From CAMCTV01 sp964420985 (GTDB lineage: Bacteria; Bacteroidota; Bacteroidia; Flavobacteriales_D; Sanyastnellaceae): a stretch of 13,970 bases of DNA. Shown piece after piece: positions 7,432-13,970 of the stretch. The position numbers and the translations under genes are program-made. Position 1 is the first letter of the stretch; each line of letters opens with the position of its first letter. Below the pieces are notes generated by a model, which worked only from the letters and a program-made list of their open reading frames with translations, was not told where the DNA came from and ran no database searches. The stretch covers positions 1 through 13,970 of the forward strand of contig CAYQUT010000042.1 of the NCBI GenBank assembly GCA_964420985.1, read 5' to 3'.

Positions 7432-8735
7432 AAAGTAAAGTTGTCATTCATTGGTTTAGAAGAGATTTGAGATTGTCGGACAACACTGCGTTGTACCACG
7501 CCTCTCAATCCGGCTTTCCTGTTTTGCCCATTTTTATTTTTGATCGAAACATATTGGACGTTCTTGAAAATAGGAAAGATGCCCGCGTAGGATTTATTCA
7601 TTACACATTGGAGAGCATGCACACATCATTACAGCAATATGGCAGTGGGATACATTTCTTCTACTCTAAACCGTTGGATGTATGGAAAAAGCTCATCGAC
7701 AACTATGATATACAGGGTGTGTTTTTCAATCGTGATTACGAGCCTTATGCCAGGGAGAGAGATGGGGCTTTGTACGAAATGTTTCAACAGGAAAATATCC
7801 CAATGCACACTTTCAAGGATCATGTCATATTTGAAAAAAAGGAGGTGTGTAAAGATGATGGCAAGCCCTATACGGTTTTTACTCCCTACAGCAGAAAATG
7901 GAAATCGTTACTGAAGCCGGAGATGCTCATGTCAAAGCCTGACTGCAACTTGGATACATTTCTAAAAATGGAAAGTACCCCTATCATTTCATTGAAAGAG
8001 ATGAATTTTGAACCCAGCCATCAAGAAATTCCTTCTTCTTCTGTTTCATTAAACGTTGTAGAAAAATATCACGACACCCGAGATATTCCTTCTATCCGCG
8101 GAACCAGTCGTATCAGTTTGCATTTGCGATTTGGGACCATCAGCATCAGAAAATGTGTCAAAATAGGATTGGAGAAGAATGAGAAATGGTTGAACGAATT
8201 GATTTGGCGTGATTTCTATCAAATGATCATTTATTGTTTTCCTCATAGTGCCAATGCATCATTTAAACCACAATATGATCGCATTGCATGGCGGCATGAC
8301 GAAGACGATTTCAAAAAATGGTGTAATGGAGTAACCGGATACCCCATAGTTGACGCCGGAATGAGGGAACTGAATGAAACAGGATTCATGCACAATCGCG
8401 TGAGGATGGTAGTGGCAAGCTTTTTAACCAAACATTTACTCATTGACTGGAGGTGGGGAGAACGCTATTTTGCGGAAAAGCTCCAAGATTATGAGATGGC
8501 CAGCAATGTTGGTGGATGGCAATGGGCGGCGGGAAGTGGTTGCGATGCCGCTCCTTACTTCAGAATATTTAATCCTTACAGTCAAACTGAAAAATTTGAC
8601 AAGGAAAACAAATACATACAAAAGTGGGTTCCCGAATGGAAGAGCAAGGACTATCCAAAACCCATTGTCGACCATGCCATTGCTAGGGAGCGATGTCTCA
8701 AAGTTTACAAAGAGGCATTAGCGGCGCCTTTGTAA
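7428..8735 (+). CDS. phrB: Deoxyribodipyrimidine photolyase, class I (cryptochrome/photolyase family)
   Basis: FAD-dependent enzyme that uses blue light to split cyclobutane pyrimidine dimers. The 435-aa product has the N-terminal antenna Rossmann domain (HWFRRDLRLSDN at 8-19, NRDYEPYARERD at 101-112) and the C-terminal FAD-binding domain: LHLRFG (231-236), ELIWRDFY (257-264), TGYPIVDAGMREL (303-315), MHNRVRM (321-327), LLIDWRWGERYF (337-348), ASNVGGWQWAAGSG (358-371) and DAAPYFRIFNP (373-383). By alignment to the E. coli enzyme, W260 matches the dimer-contacting Trp, and W288, W341 and W364 match the photoreduction Trp triad, so it appears active. No DASH-type features were noticed. It is coupled by ATGA overlap to the upstream SDR gene and followed closely by the CoA-transferase gene (9 nt). 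Confidence 0.95.
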   Translation: MKSKVVIHWFRRDLRLSDNTALYHASQSGFPVLPIFIFDRNILDVLENRKDARVGFIHYTLESMHTSLQQYGSGIHFFYSKPLDVWKKLIDNYDIQGVFFNRDYEPYARERDGALYEMFQQENIPMHTFKDHVIFEKKEVCKDDGKPYTVFTPYSRKWKSLLKPEMLMSKPDCNLDTFLKMESTPIISLKEMNFEPSHQEIPSSSVSLNVVEKYHDTRDIPSIRGTSRISLHLRFGTISIRKCVKIGLEKNEKWLNELIWRDFYQMIIYCFPHSANASFKPQYDRIAWRHDEDDFKKWCNGVTGYPIVDAGMRELNETGFMHNRVRMVVASFLTKHLLIDWRWGERYFAEKLQDYEMASNVGGWQWAAGSGCDAAPYFRIFNPYSQTEKFDKENKYIQKWVPEWKSKDYPKPIVDHAIARERCLKVYKEALAAPL

Positions 8736-8740
8736 ATTTG
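8733..8740 (+). promoter_or_regulatory. Putative -7 element TAAATTTG overlapping the photolyase stop, 4 nt before ATG
   Basis: The perfect TAnnTTTG uses the TAA stop codon of the photolyase gene as its first three bases and ends 4 nt before ATG 8745. It could give the CoA-transferase gene its own leaderless transcript in addition to read-through from the upstream genes. A -33 element is not obvious. Confidence 0.4.
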
Positions 8741-8744
8741 TGGT

Positions 8745-9800
8745 ATGAGCAAATACTCCATTTTAGACGGAATCAAAGTTTTGGATTTGTCAACCGTATT
8801 GGCAGGGCCAAGCGTTGGAACATTTTTAGCGGAGTTGGGTGCGGAGGTCATTAAAATAGAATCGCCTCAAGGTGATGTCACCCGAACATGGTATGGAACC
8901 CATGAAGACACATCCAGCACAAGCGCTTACTATCTTTCCGTCAATGCAAACAAAAAAGTGGAGACACTTGATCTACATGTTGATCGTGAACAATTGGAGA
9001 TGACCATTTCCAATTCTGATATTGTGCTTTTGAATTTCAAGCCCAGTGATGAATTGAAGTTTGACCTGAATCCCAAAATATTACTCGAGCGATACCCGCA
9101 TTTGATCATTGGTAAAATCAAAGGCTTTGAGCACGAAGAAAGCCGCGTCGCCTATGACGTTGCCATACAAGCTGAAACTGGATTTATGAGTATTAATGGC
9201 GAAAAAGGAGCAGATCCATTGAAACTGCCCGTAGCCTTCATGGATGTATTGGCCGCCCATCAATTAAAAGAGGGAATATTGTGCGCTCTGTTGAACAAGA
9301 CAAAAACAGGTAGAGGAATGATTGTAGAATGCTCTTTGGAAAGTGCTGGGGTTGTCAGCCTCATGAATCAAGGAAGCAATTTTTTGAAAACTGGAGTTGC
9401 ACCAAAGGCAGCAGGATCATTACACCCAAATATTGCTCCCTACGGAGAACAGATTGTATTTAAAGACCAAGTTAGGATTGTACTGGCCATTGGAAGCGAT
9501 CGACAATTTCAATCACTTTGTCATGTATTACAATGTGACTATATAGCCAATGACCCACGATTTGCAACAAATGTTTTGAGGGTAACACACCGTCATGAAT
9601 TGCAAACTACATTGACAGAAGCAGCCCGGCAATTGACCTTTTCCAGCCTTAGAAATATTTTCATTCAGAACAACATTCCATTTGGAGAAGTGAAATCCAT
9701 CGAACAAGTAATGAAAGGAAAAACGGCTTTGGAAAGAATGATCATTCACCCCGCGGGTGAGCGAAGTATTTCGCAGATTGGATTTGGTTTTATCAGATAA
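8745..9800 (+). CDS. Family III CoA-transferase (CaiB/BaiF family)
   Basis: Predicted to transfer CoA between carboxylic acids through an aspartyl-CoA thioester, or to act as a racemase or isomerase of acyl-CoA as in the AMACR subgroup; the substrate cannot be told from sequence. The N-terminus has the family signature GIKVLDLSTVLAGP...LAELGAEVIKIE (residues 9-39). The presumed catalytic Asp is D138 in AYDVAIQAETG, and KTGRGMIVECSLES is the usual small-domain strand. At 351 aa it is shorter than typical members (about 380-400). The usual C-terminal section with the final PxxG/LGEHT-like segment is missing, and the frame ends inside the neighbouring convergent gene with no visible remnant in another frame. 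It has a 9-nt gap after the photolyase and an 8-bp tail-to-tail overlap with rfbC. Confidence 0.87.
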   Translation: MSKYSILDGIKVLDLSTVLAGPSVGTFLAELGAEVIKIESPQGDVTRTWYGTHEDTSSTSAYYLSVNANKKVETLDLHVDREQLEMTISNSDIVLLNFKPSDELKFDLNPKILLERYPHLIIGKIKGFEHEESRVAYDVAIQAETGFMSINGEKGADPLKLPVAFMDVLAAHQLKEGILCALLNKTKTGRGMIVECSLESAGVVSLMNQGSNFLKTGVAPKAAGSLHPNIAPYGEQIVFKDQVRIVLAIGSDRQFQSLCHVLQCDYIANDPRFATNVLRVTHRHELQTTLTEAARQLTFSSLRNIFIQNNIPFGEVKSIEQVMKGKTALERMIIHPAGERSISQIGFGFIR

Positions 9801-10347
9801 AAAAACCAACGCAATCTTCCAATTTCATTCCAATGGCATCCTTAGGGGACATGGCTGCTGATTGCCAATCAATGGGCCAAGGAATTTGCAAGGAGGGATC
9901 AGCCACATGTAGACACCGCTCTGCATCAGGCGCATAATATTGTGAGCACTTGTATTTAACCAACGTGTTGTCTTCTAAACTTAAAAATCCATGGGCAAAA
10001 CCTTCTGGAACAAAGAGAAATTTCAAATCGGCTGATTTTAATTCAATCATCAAATGTTGACCAAATGTGGGGCTTGAACGTCTTAAATCTACCACGACAT
10101 CCAGAATACTGCCAGTTACAACTTGAATCAACTTGGCCTGTGCTTTGGGAGGCACCTGAAAGTGCAATCCTCGCAGTGCATTCTTGCAGGAACAACTTTG
10201 ATTGTCTTGAACAAAAGTAAGATTTAGACCTGTATTTAGACGAAAGGACGCCTCATTGAAGCTCTCAAAAAAATAGCCTCTATCGTCACTAAAAACCCTG
10301 GGTTCAATGGTCAATAGACCTGACAGGGCAAGTGGAGTAATTTTCAT
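9793..10347 (-). CDS. rfbC: dTDP-4-dehydrorhamnose 3,5-epimerase (RmlC/RfbC)
   Basis: Cupin-fold epimerase of the dTDP-L-rhamnose pathway, converting dTDP-4-keto-6-deoxyglucose to dTDP-4-keto-L-rhamnose. Its 184 aa is the normal length. Visible residues are DDRGYFFESF (21-30), QDNQS (47-51), RGLHFQ with catalytic His62, LDVVVDLRRSSPTFG (82-96), PEGFAHGF with His119, QYYAPDAE with Tyr138, DPSLQIPWP (150-158) and the SPKD turn whose Asp170 pairs with the His in the family dyad. Genes for the other pathway enzymes (rmlA, rmlB, rmlD) are not in this window. The ATG follows the stop codon of the OPX gene with no gap, so the two are one transcription unit. The 3' end overlaps the CoA-transferase by 8 bp on the opposite strand. 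Confidence 0.94.
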   Translation of the reverse strand: MKITPLALSGLLTIEPRVFSDDRGYFFESFNEASFRLNTGLNLTFVQDNQSCSCKNALRGLHFQVPPKAQAKLIQVVTGSILDVVVDLRRSSPTFGQHLMIELKSADLKFLFVPEGFAHGFLSLEDNTLVKYKCSQYYAPDAERCLHVADPSLQIPWPIDWQSAAMSPKDAIGMKLEDCVGFFI

Positions 10348-11127
10348 TTACTTGGCAAGAATTGATAAATACAAAACAAGGGTTGTTGCCAATGACACAA
10401 TCGGTGAAATCACACCCAGAAATCCAGAGGCGTAAAGAGGTCTTGGCTCTACGTAAATAATATCCCCATTTTGAATGTAAAAATCATTGTATTGTAAAGC
10501 GTCAATCTTTGACAAATCAAAAAGATACACTTCATTCTTTCCCTTTACATTTCTGATTACTTTGATTTGAGCACTGATCCCTCTTGCACTAATCCCGCCT
10601 GCGATGGTGATGGCCTCAAGGATAGAGACTCTGTAGTTGGGGAGATTGACCACTCTGCTCGCGGAACCACTTCCACTGAAATATATAAATCGATTATTGA
10701 CAATGCGCAACACGCAATAGGGCTCAATAAAATATTGAGAAAACTGTTTTTCAAGGAAATCCTGCGCTTCAAATAATGTCATTCCATTCAAATTAGTCTT
10801 GCCCAATAATGGAAGATTATACATACCATTGATATCCTGAACGTACTCAATTTGATTCATGTTTCTATTCAGCCTTGCCCCTTGTGATGAGCCTCCATCA
10901 GAACTCACCACAGATTCAAATATCATGTCACCGTTCCTGGTCAATAACATCAACTCGATAACAGAAGATGTGGTTATTTTTTGCTCTCTGGCCATAGAGT
11001 CCGACTTGGGTGTAGCAAAAGGGTAATCAACATCTGTTTGAAGCATAAAATCTCGGTTCACGATACAAGAACTGAAAAACAGCATGAGAGTGCCTACTAA
11101 TATGCTTAATTTTGTTTTTGATGACAT
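10348..11127 (-). CDS. Polysaccharide biosynthesis/export lipoprotein (OPX, Wza-like)
   Basis: Outer-membrane polysaccharide export protein of the Bacteroidota OPX type, proposed to form the exit channel for capsule or exopolysaccharide. The open frame extends to 11157, but ATG 11127 starts a clear lipoprotein signal (KTKLSILVGTLMLFFSSC, Cys21) and lies 4 nt after a perfect -7 box, so it is chosen. The 259-aa product has an N-terminal polysaccharide-export domain (about 50-150, with YNLPLLGKTNLNGMTLFEAQ), one SLBB-like domain (about 148-228, with ITIAGGISARG and NGDIIYVEP) and a C-terminal hydrophobic helix (about 233-256) typical of this phylum. Bacteroidota OPX genes are often followed by a Wzc-like chain-length regulator or tyrosine kinase. 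Here rfbC follows directly. Confidence 0.88.
   Translation of the reverse strand: MSSKTKLSILVGTLMLFFSSCIVNRDFMLQTDVDYPFATPKSDSMAREQKITTSSVIELMLLTRNGDMIFESVVSSDGGSSQGARLNRNMNQIEYVQDINGMYNLPLLGKTNLNGMTLFEAQDFLEKQFSQYFIEPYCVLRIVNNRFIYFSGSGSASRVVNLPNYRVSILEAITIAGGISARGISAQIKVIRNVKGKNEVYLFDLSKIDALQYNDFYIQNGDIIYVEPRPLYASGFLGVISPIVSLATTLVLYLSILAK
11107..11114 (+). promoter_or_regulatory. Candidate -7 element TAATTTTG for the CoA-binding operon
   Basis: A perfect TAnnTTTG on the plus strand lies inside the 5' end of the divergent OPX gene, 43 nt before the GTG start at 11158. It is the nearest candidate promoter for the four-gene plus-strand operon. The motif is short and also occurs inside genes here, so support is modest. 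Confidence 0.3.
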
Positions 11128-11131
11128 GGAA

Positions 11132-11139
11132 CAAAAATA
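11132..11139 (-). promoter_or_regulatory. Putative OPX-rfbC promoter -7 element TATTTTTG, 4 nt before ATG
   Basis: The minus strand reads TATTTTTG, a perfect TAnnTTTG, followed by TTCC and then ATG 11127. The 30-bp divergent spacer leaves little room for a leader, which fits a leaderless transcript and supports the 11127 start over the upstream in-frame codons. Confidence 0.45.
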
Positions 11140-11157
11140 ACACAAAACCATAAACAT

Positions 11158-11517
11158 GTGAAGGTTGTAATTATTGGAGCCTCAGACAATCCAGAACGTT
11201 ATAGTTATAAAGCTGCAAAAGCCCTCTTGGAAAGAGGCCATGAAATTGTATTGGTTGGATTGAAAAAAAAAACAGTCCTTGATCATGAGATTCAAGTCAA
11301 CTTACCCATACATCCATTGGGAAATGTAATCACACTGTATGTGGGGCCCCAAAACCAAGAACCCTATTTCAATGATTTGTTAGCGGCTAGGCCATACAAA
11401 GTAATTTTCAATCCGGGCACAGAAAATGAGGAACTGCAGTCCTTATTAAATCAAAATAATATCCCTTGGGAAGAAGCATGTACTTTGGTAAAATTGAGTC
11501 TTAATCAATTTCCATGA
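11158..11517 (+). CDS. CoA-binding domain protein (CoA_binding_2 / YccU-like)
   Basis: Small Rossmann-fold protein of the CoA_binding_2 family, 119 aa, about the normal size for a single-domain member. It shows VVIIGASDNPERYSYKA (3-19), the usual glycine-containing nucleotide-binding turn followed by the family's Y-S-Y-K-A segment, and VIFNPGTENEEL towards the C-terminus. Its biological role in bacteria is not well established. The start codon is GTG; the overlapping ATG at 11156 is in another frame and stops at once. It is first in a four-gene plus-strand operon and its stop overlaps the next start by 4 bp (ATGA at 11514). Confidence 0.85.
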   Translation: MKVVIIGASDNPERYSYKAAKALLERGHEIVLVGLKKKTVLDHEIQVNLPIHPLGNVITLYVGPQNQEPYFNDLLAARPYKVIFNPGTENEELQSLLNQNNIPWEEACTLVKLSLNQFP

Positions 11518-11996
11518 TTACCATTCGCAAAGCAAACGTTAGAGACTGTGATGTTATATTACAATGGGAAAATGATCCATTGCTGTGGGAGGTAACGGAT
11601 GATAAAGGTCCCTTTACACAAAACGACATCACGGAATTTCTGATTGAAAAAAATTCTTTGGACAAGGTAAATCAAGAACGTTGGATTATTGAGGACGTTT
11701 CAACTCCAATAGGCATGATTGACCTTTTTGAATGGAATAGAAAGGAGAAATCAATTGGAATAGGCATCGCCATTCCTGAGATAAAATTCAGAAAAAAAGG
11801 ATATGCCAGCCATGCGCTGAAAATTTTACATACTCTTTTATTTGAAAAATATGACATCCAACTTTTCCATTGTCTTATTCACCCAAATAATGAGGGTTCC
11901 ATTCAGTTGTTTAGAAAACTAGGATATCAAAAAACAGAAGAAAGTATTCATCGCCATCAGCAAGTACATCGATACAAAAAGAAAATTCAATCATGA
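11514..11996 (+). CDS. GNAT family N-acetyltransferase (RimL-like)
   Basis: A 160-aa single GNAT domain. N-terminal MITIRKANVRDCDVILQWEND matches the RimJ/RimL-type start. The acetyl-CoA pyrophosphate loop is RKKGYAS (93-99, pattern RxxGxA), and motif B is NEGSIQLFRKLGY (126-138). The substrate (a protein N-terminus, polyamine or small molecule) cannot be deduced. It overlaps both neighbours by ATGA (11514-11517 and 11993-11996), so it is translationally coupled within the operon leading to mltG. Confidence 0.9.
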   Translation: MITIRKANVRDCDVILQWENDPLLWEVTDDKGPFTQNDITEFLIEKNSLDKVNQERWIIEDVSTPIGMIDLFEWNRKEKSIGIGIAIPEIKFRKKGYASHALKILHTLLFEKYDIQLFHCLIHPNNEGSIQLFRKLGYQKTEESIHRHQQVHRYKKKIQS

Positions 11997-12991
11997 AAAA
12001 AGCAATCATTATCGTTTCTATTCTATGCATTGCCCTATGTGGTTTTGGAGTATACGGGCTTTGGTATAAGGCATCGGAAAAAGATATTATCTTCTCAATC
12101 TCACAAGCATCATCACCCGCAGATATTTCCGAGCAATGGCCATTTGACGCTTATTGGAAACAATCATTTGTTGCGTGTTGCACCATTAAACGATTAAATA
12201 GCATTGCGCCTGGGAAATATAAAATCACTTCTGACATGACTCCAATTGATGCTGTGCACATGCTCAGAAGAAAGGAACAAATAGATATTTTCATCAGAAT
12301 AGACGAAGTCAATCATGCCGATTCGCTATTTGTTTTGCTGAGTAATGAAATAGGTCATCTTCCTTCTGACTATCAACAAGCTTTTGATAGTGTCTTTCAA
12401 AATCAAAATACGGTTGATCCTTCGCACCAAAGAACCACTTATTTTTTTGCGGATACCTATGCTTTCAACTTTGGAGAATCTCCGAAAAAAATAGCAGATA
12501 GATTTCATACCTTTTATAACTCTTTTTGGAATGAAGAAAGGGAGAAAAAACGCAAGGAAATTGGACTAACCAGAGAGCAAGTGTACATACTGGCTTCCAT
12601 GGTAAAAGGGGAGACAAAAGTTTTTTCCGAGGCCATAACAATTGCAGGATTGTACATGAATCGTTTGAATAAGCCCATGAAACTTCAATGCGACGCTACT
12701 GTTAAATACGCAATGGAATTAAAAAGTGTACAACGCATTTTAAAAGATGATCTTCAATTAACTTCACCCTTTAATACCTACTTGATCGATGGATTGCCAC
12801 CAGGTCCTATTTTCATCACTGAAAAAAAATATCTTGACGCAGTTCTTCAATTTGAAAAACACAATTACATCTATATGTGTGCTCAAGATGATGGGAGTGG
12901 AAAACATCTTTTCACTTCGTCATTTTCAGAACACCAAGAAAATGCAAAAAAATACCAGCGTTATCTGAATGGTTTGAACATCAAACGATGA
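11993..12991 (+). CDS. mltG: Endolytic murein transglycosylase MltG (YceG-like)
   Basis: Inner-membrane lytic transglycosylase that cleaves nascent glycan strands and is thought to set strand length. The 332-aa product has an N-terminal membrane anchor (about residues 4-24), a LysM-like subdomain (about 60-105, APGKYKI...DAVHML) and the YceG catalytic domain (about 145-325). Catalytic Glu207 in ASMVKGET aligns with E. coli E218. Other family motifs are YMNRLNKPMKLQCDATVKYA (221-240), SPFNTYLIDGLPPGPI (258-273) and KHLFTSSFSEH (304-314). The first Glu of the usual ExET motif is Lys205 here. It overlaps the GNAT gene upstream and the DUF2279 gene downstream by ATGA. Confidence 0.93.
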   Translation: MKKAIIIVSILCIALCGFGVYGLWYKASEKDIIFSISQASSPADISEQWPFDAYWKQSFVACCTIKRLNSIAPGKYKITSDMTPIDAVHMLRRKEQIDIFIRIDEVNHADSLFVLLSNEIGHLPSDYQQAFDSVFQNQNTVDPSHQRTTYFFADTYAFNFGESPKKIADRFHTFYNSFWNEEREKKRKEIGLTREQVYILASMVKGETKVFSEAITIAGLYMNRLNKPMKLQCDATVKYAMELKSVQRILKDDLQLTSPFNTYLIDGLPPGPIFITEKKYLDAVLQFEKHNYIYMCAQDDGSGKHLFTSSFSEHQENAKKYQRYLNGLNIKR

Positions 12992-13869
12992 TAAAAAAAA
13001 TCTTCTTTTTATTCCTCCTTTCAATCTTAAGCTTTAAGGTAATTTGTCAAAAACCAGACACCACTTGTAATTGTCAAAGAACAGTACCATTGGGTACTAT
13101 CGCCTTTGGAACAATGAGTTTAATTGGCCTGAACGAAATGTGGTACAAGGACTACCCTCGATCTGCATTTCATTTTTTCAATGACGGCAGTGAGTGGCTA
13201 CAAATGGATAAAGTGGGTCATGCCTTCAGTGCTTATCAACTCAACGATTTTTTTTACAGCCAATACAAGAGAACGGGATATGATGAAATAAAAAGTATGC
13301 GGAATGCCGCCATTTCTTCATTGAGTTATATGACAACCATCGAAATACTCGACGGATTTTCAAAAAGCTGGGGATTTTCTCCTTGGGATTTTTCATGCAA
13401 TATTTCAGGAACGCTTTTGCATTTATTACAACAAAAAAAATGGGGAGAACAAAAAATAAAATTAAAATTCTCCTATCACGAAACACCATTTTCAAAATAC
13501 AATCCTTCACAATTGGGTGATAATTTTCAACAACGACTTTTCAAAGATTACAACGGTCAAACATACTGGTTGTCTTTTAATTCAACCATGATATTCAATA
13601 AAAACAACACTTTCAGAGATGTACTATCATTATCAATTGGTTATAGTGCATCGGAAATGACCCATGCAAAAACAAACAATTTTATTGTTAATAATTTTCA
13701 ACGTCATCGTGAATTTCTTTTTTCTTTTGATGCAGATTTGAATCGTGTGAAATGGAAGCGGAAAGGAGTGAAAAAAGTGATGAGGATATTCAACGTAATC
13801 AAAGTCCCTTTGCCTACGATGAAAGTAACTAAAAATGGGAAAGTAAGTTTTCACTTGTTCTACTTCTAA
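12988..13869 (+). CDS. DUF2279 family exported protein (YfiM-like)
   Basis: A 293-aa protein of the DUF2279 family, whose function is not established. It begins with a signal sequence (MIKKIFFLFLLSILSFKVIC, cleavage probably before QKP). The Cys20 context KVIC is not a good lipobox, so lipidation is doubtful. Family motifs are WLQMDKVGHAFSAYQ (70-84) and EILDGFSKSWGFSPWD (119-134), with conserved charged and His residues embedded in hydrophobic segments, suggesting a membrane-associated fold. The region after about residue 155 is variable and strand-rich, ending in FHLFYF, a terminal aromatic that resembles an outer-membrane protein end (inference). It is last in the four-gene operon, coupled by ATGA to mltG. 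Its 3' half is visibly more AT-rich than the dnaB region. Confidence 0.83.
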   Translation: MIKKIFFLFLLSILSFKVICQKPDTTCNCQRTVPLGTIAFGTMSLIGLNEMWYKDYPRSAFHFFNDGSEWLQMDKVGHAFSAYQLNDFFYSQYKRTGYDEIKSMRNAAISSLSYMTTIEILDGFSKSWGFSPWDFSCNISGTLLHLLQQKKWGEQKIKLKFSYHETPFSKYNPSQLGDNFQQRLFKDYNGQTYWLSFNSTMIFNKNNTFRDVLSLSIGYSASEMTHAKTNNFIVNNFQRHREFLFSFDADLNRVKWKRKGVKKVMRIFNVIKVPLPTMKVTKNGKVSFHLFYF

Positions 13870-13923
13870 ACATTGAACGCAGTGCACACCAATGAGAAAG
13901 GCAACAATCAATCGTTTAATACT

Positions 13924-13970
13924 ATGAGTAAAACAAAAAAGGCTGCAGCACCTAAAAAAGCTGCAAAGAA
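13924..13970 (+). CDS. Partial CDS, Lys/Ala-rich N-terminus, truncated by window edge
   Basis: ATG 13924 opens a frame that runs off the right edge. The 15 complete codons read MSKTKKAAAPKKAAK, a strongly basic, Lys/Ala/Pro-rich start like the disordered leader of a nucleic-acid-binding protein. Such leaders occur on several protein types (histone-H1-like proteins, DksA/TraR-type zinc-finger proteins, RNA-binding proteins), so no function is assigned. It lies 54 nt after the DUF2279 stop. An earlier ATG at 13891 is in another frame and stops just before this start. No -7 consensus was found directly upstream. Confidence 0.6.
   Translation, partial: MSKTKKAAAPKKAAK

Noticed and set aside
7386..7622. 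Open frame on the minus strand across the SDR/photolyase junction
   Set aside because: It is antisense to two strongly supported coupled genes and its translation shows no family features.
9800..11127. Horizontal acquisition of the OPX-rfbC unit
   Set aside because: No mobile-element remnants, flanking repeats or tRNA were seen, and composition is not clearly different from adjacent genes by eye.
11128..11157. Longer OPX protein starting at 11157
   Set aside because: The extra N-terminal residues would bury the lipoprotein signal, and the -7 box at 11132-11139 would then lie inside the coding sequence.

Overview
This window looks like chromosomal DNA from a member of the Bacteroidota, probably Flavobacteriales or a neighbouring order. 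The evidence is the moderately AT-rich composition, the gene content (an OPX lipoprotein with a C-terminal membrane helix, the secreted family databases label 'asparagine synthetase B', and DUF2279), the scarcity of Shine-Dalgarno-like sequence, and several copies of the Bacteroidota -7 promoter element TAnnTTTG. No tRNA, rRNA, CRISPR array, insertion sequence or phage gene was found. The genus cannot be named from this sequence alone.

Layout, left to right. Positions 1-147 hold a tandem array of a 7-bp unit, TCAGTAY, that runs off the left edge. A secreted cyclophilin-type prolyl isomerase with a long helical N-terminal region follows on the plus strand (193-2151). It converges on a minus-strand pair: a secreted GATase1/ThuA-like protein (2158-3429) downstream of the replicative helicase dnaB (3479-5065). 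A 182-bp divergent spacer with a 9-bp inverted repeat and putative promoters separates dnaB from a plus-strand run: an unknown lipoprotein (5248-6519), a TIGR01777-type SDR epimerase (6550-7431), a class I photolyase translationally coupled to it (7428-8735), and a family III CoA-transferase (8745-9800). The CoA-transferase overlaps tail to tail, by 8 bp, with a minus-strand two-gene unit of an OPX polysaccharide-export lipoprotein and rmlC/rfbC (11127-9793). Divergent from that unit is a tight plus-strand operon of four genes joined by ATGA stop/start overlaps: CoA-binding protein, GNAT acetyltransferase, MltG and DUF2279 (11158-13869). A Lys/Ala-rich coding start (13924) runs off the right edge.

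Functionally the window is mostly housekeeping: replication (dnaB), cell-envelope assembly (MltG, OPX, rhamnose epimerase, secreted prolyl isomerase) and DNA photorepair. I do not see a complete new defence or mobile system. The most noteworthy signal is regulatory. Three genes (5248+, 8745+, 11127-) each have a perfect TAnnTTTG ending exactly 4 nt before the start codon, which would place transcription initiation at or next to the A of ATG and so predicts leaderless mRNAs. Other points of interest are the heptanucleotide array, an SSB-like acidic -PF tail on DnaB, and an OPX gene paired with rmlC rather than with a Wzc-type partner.
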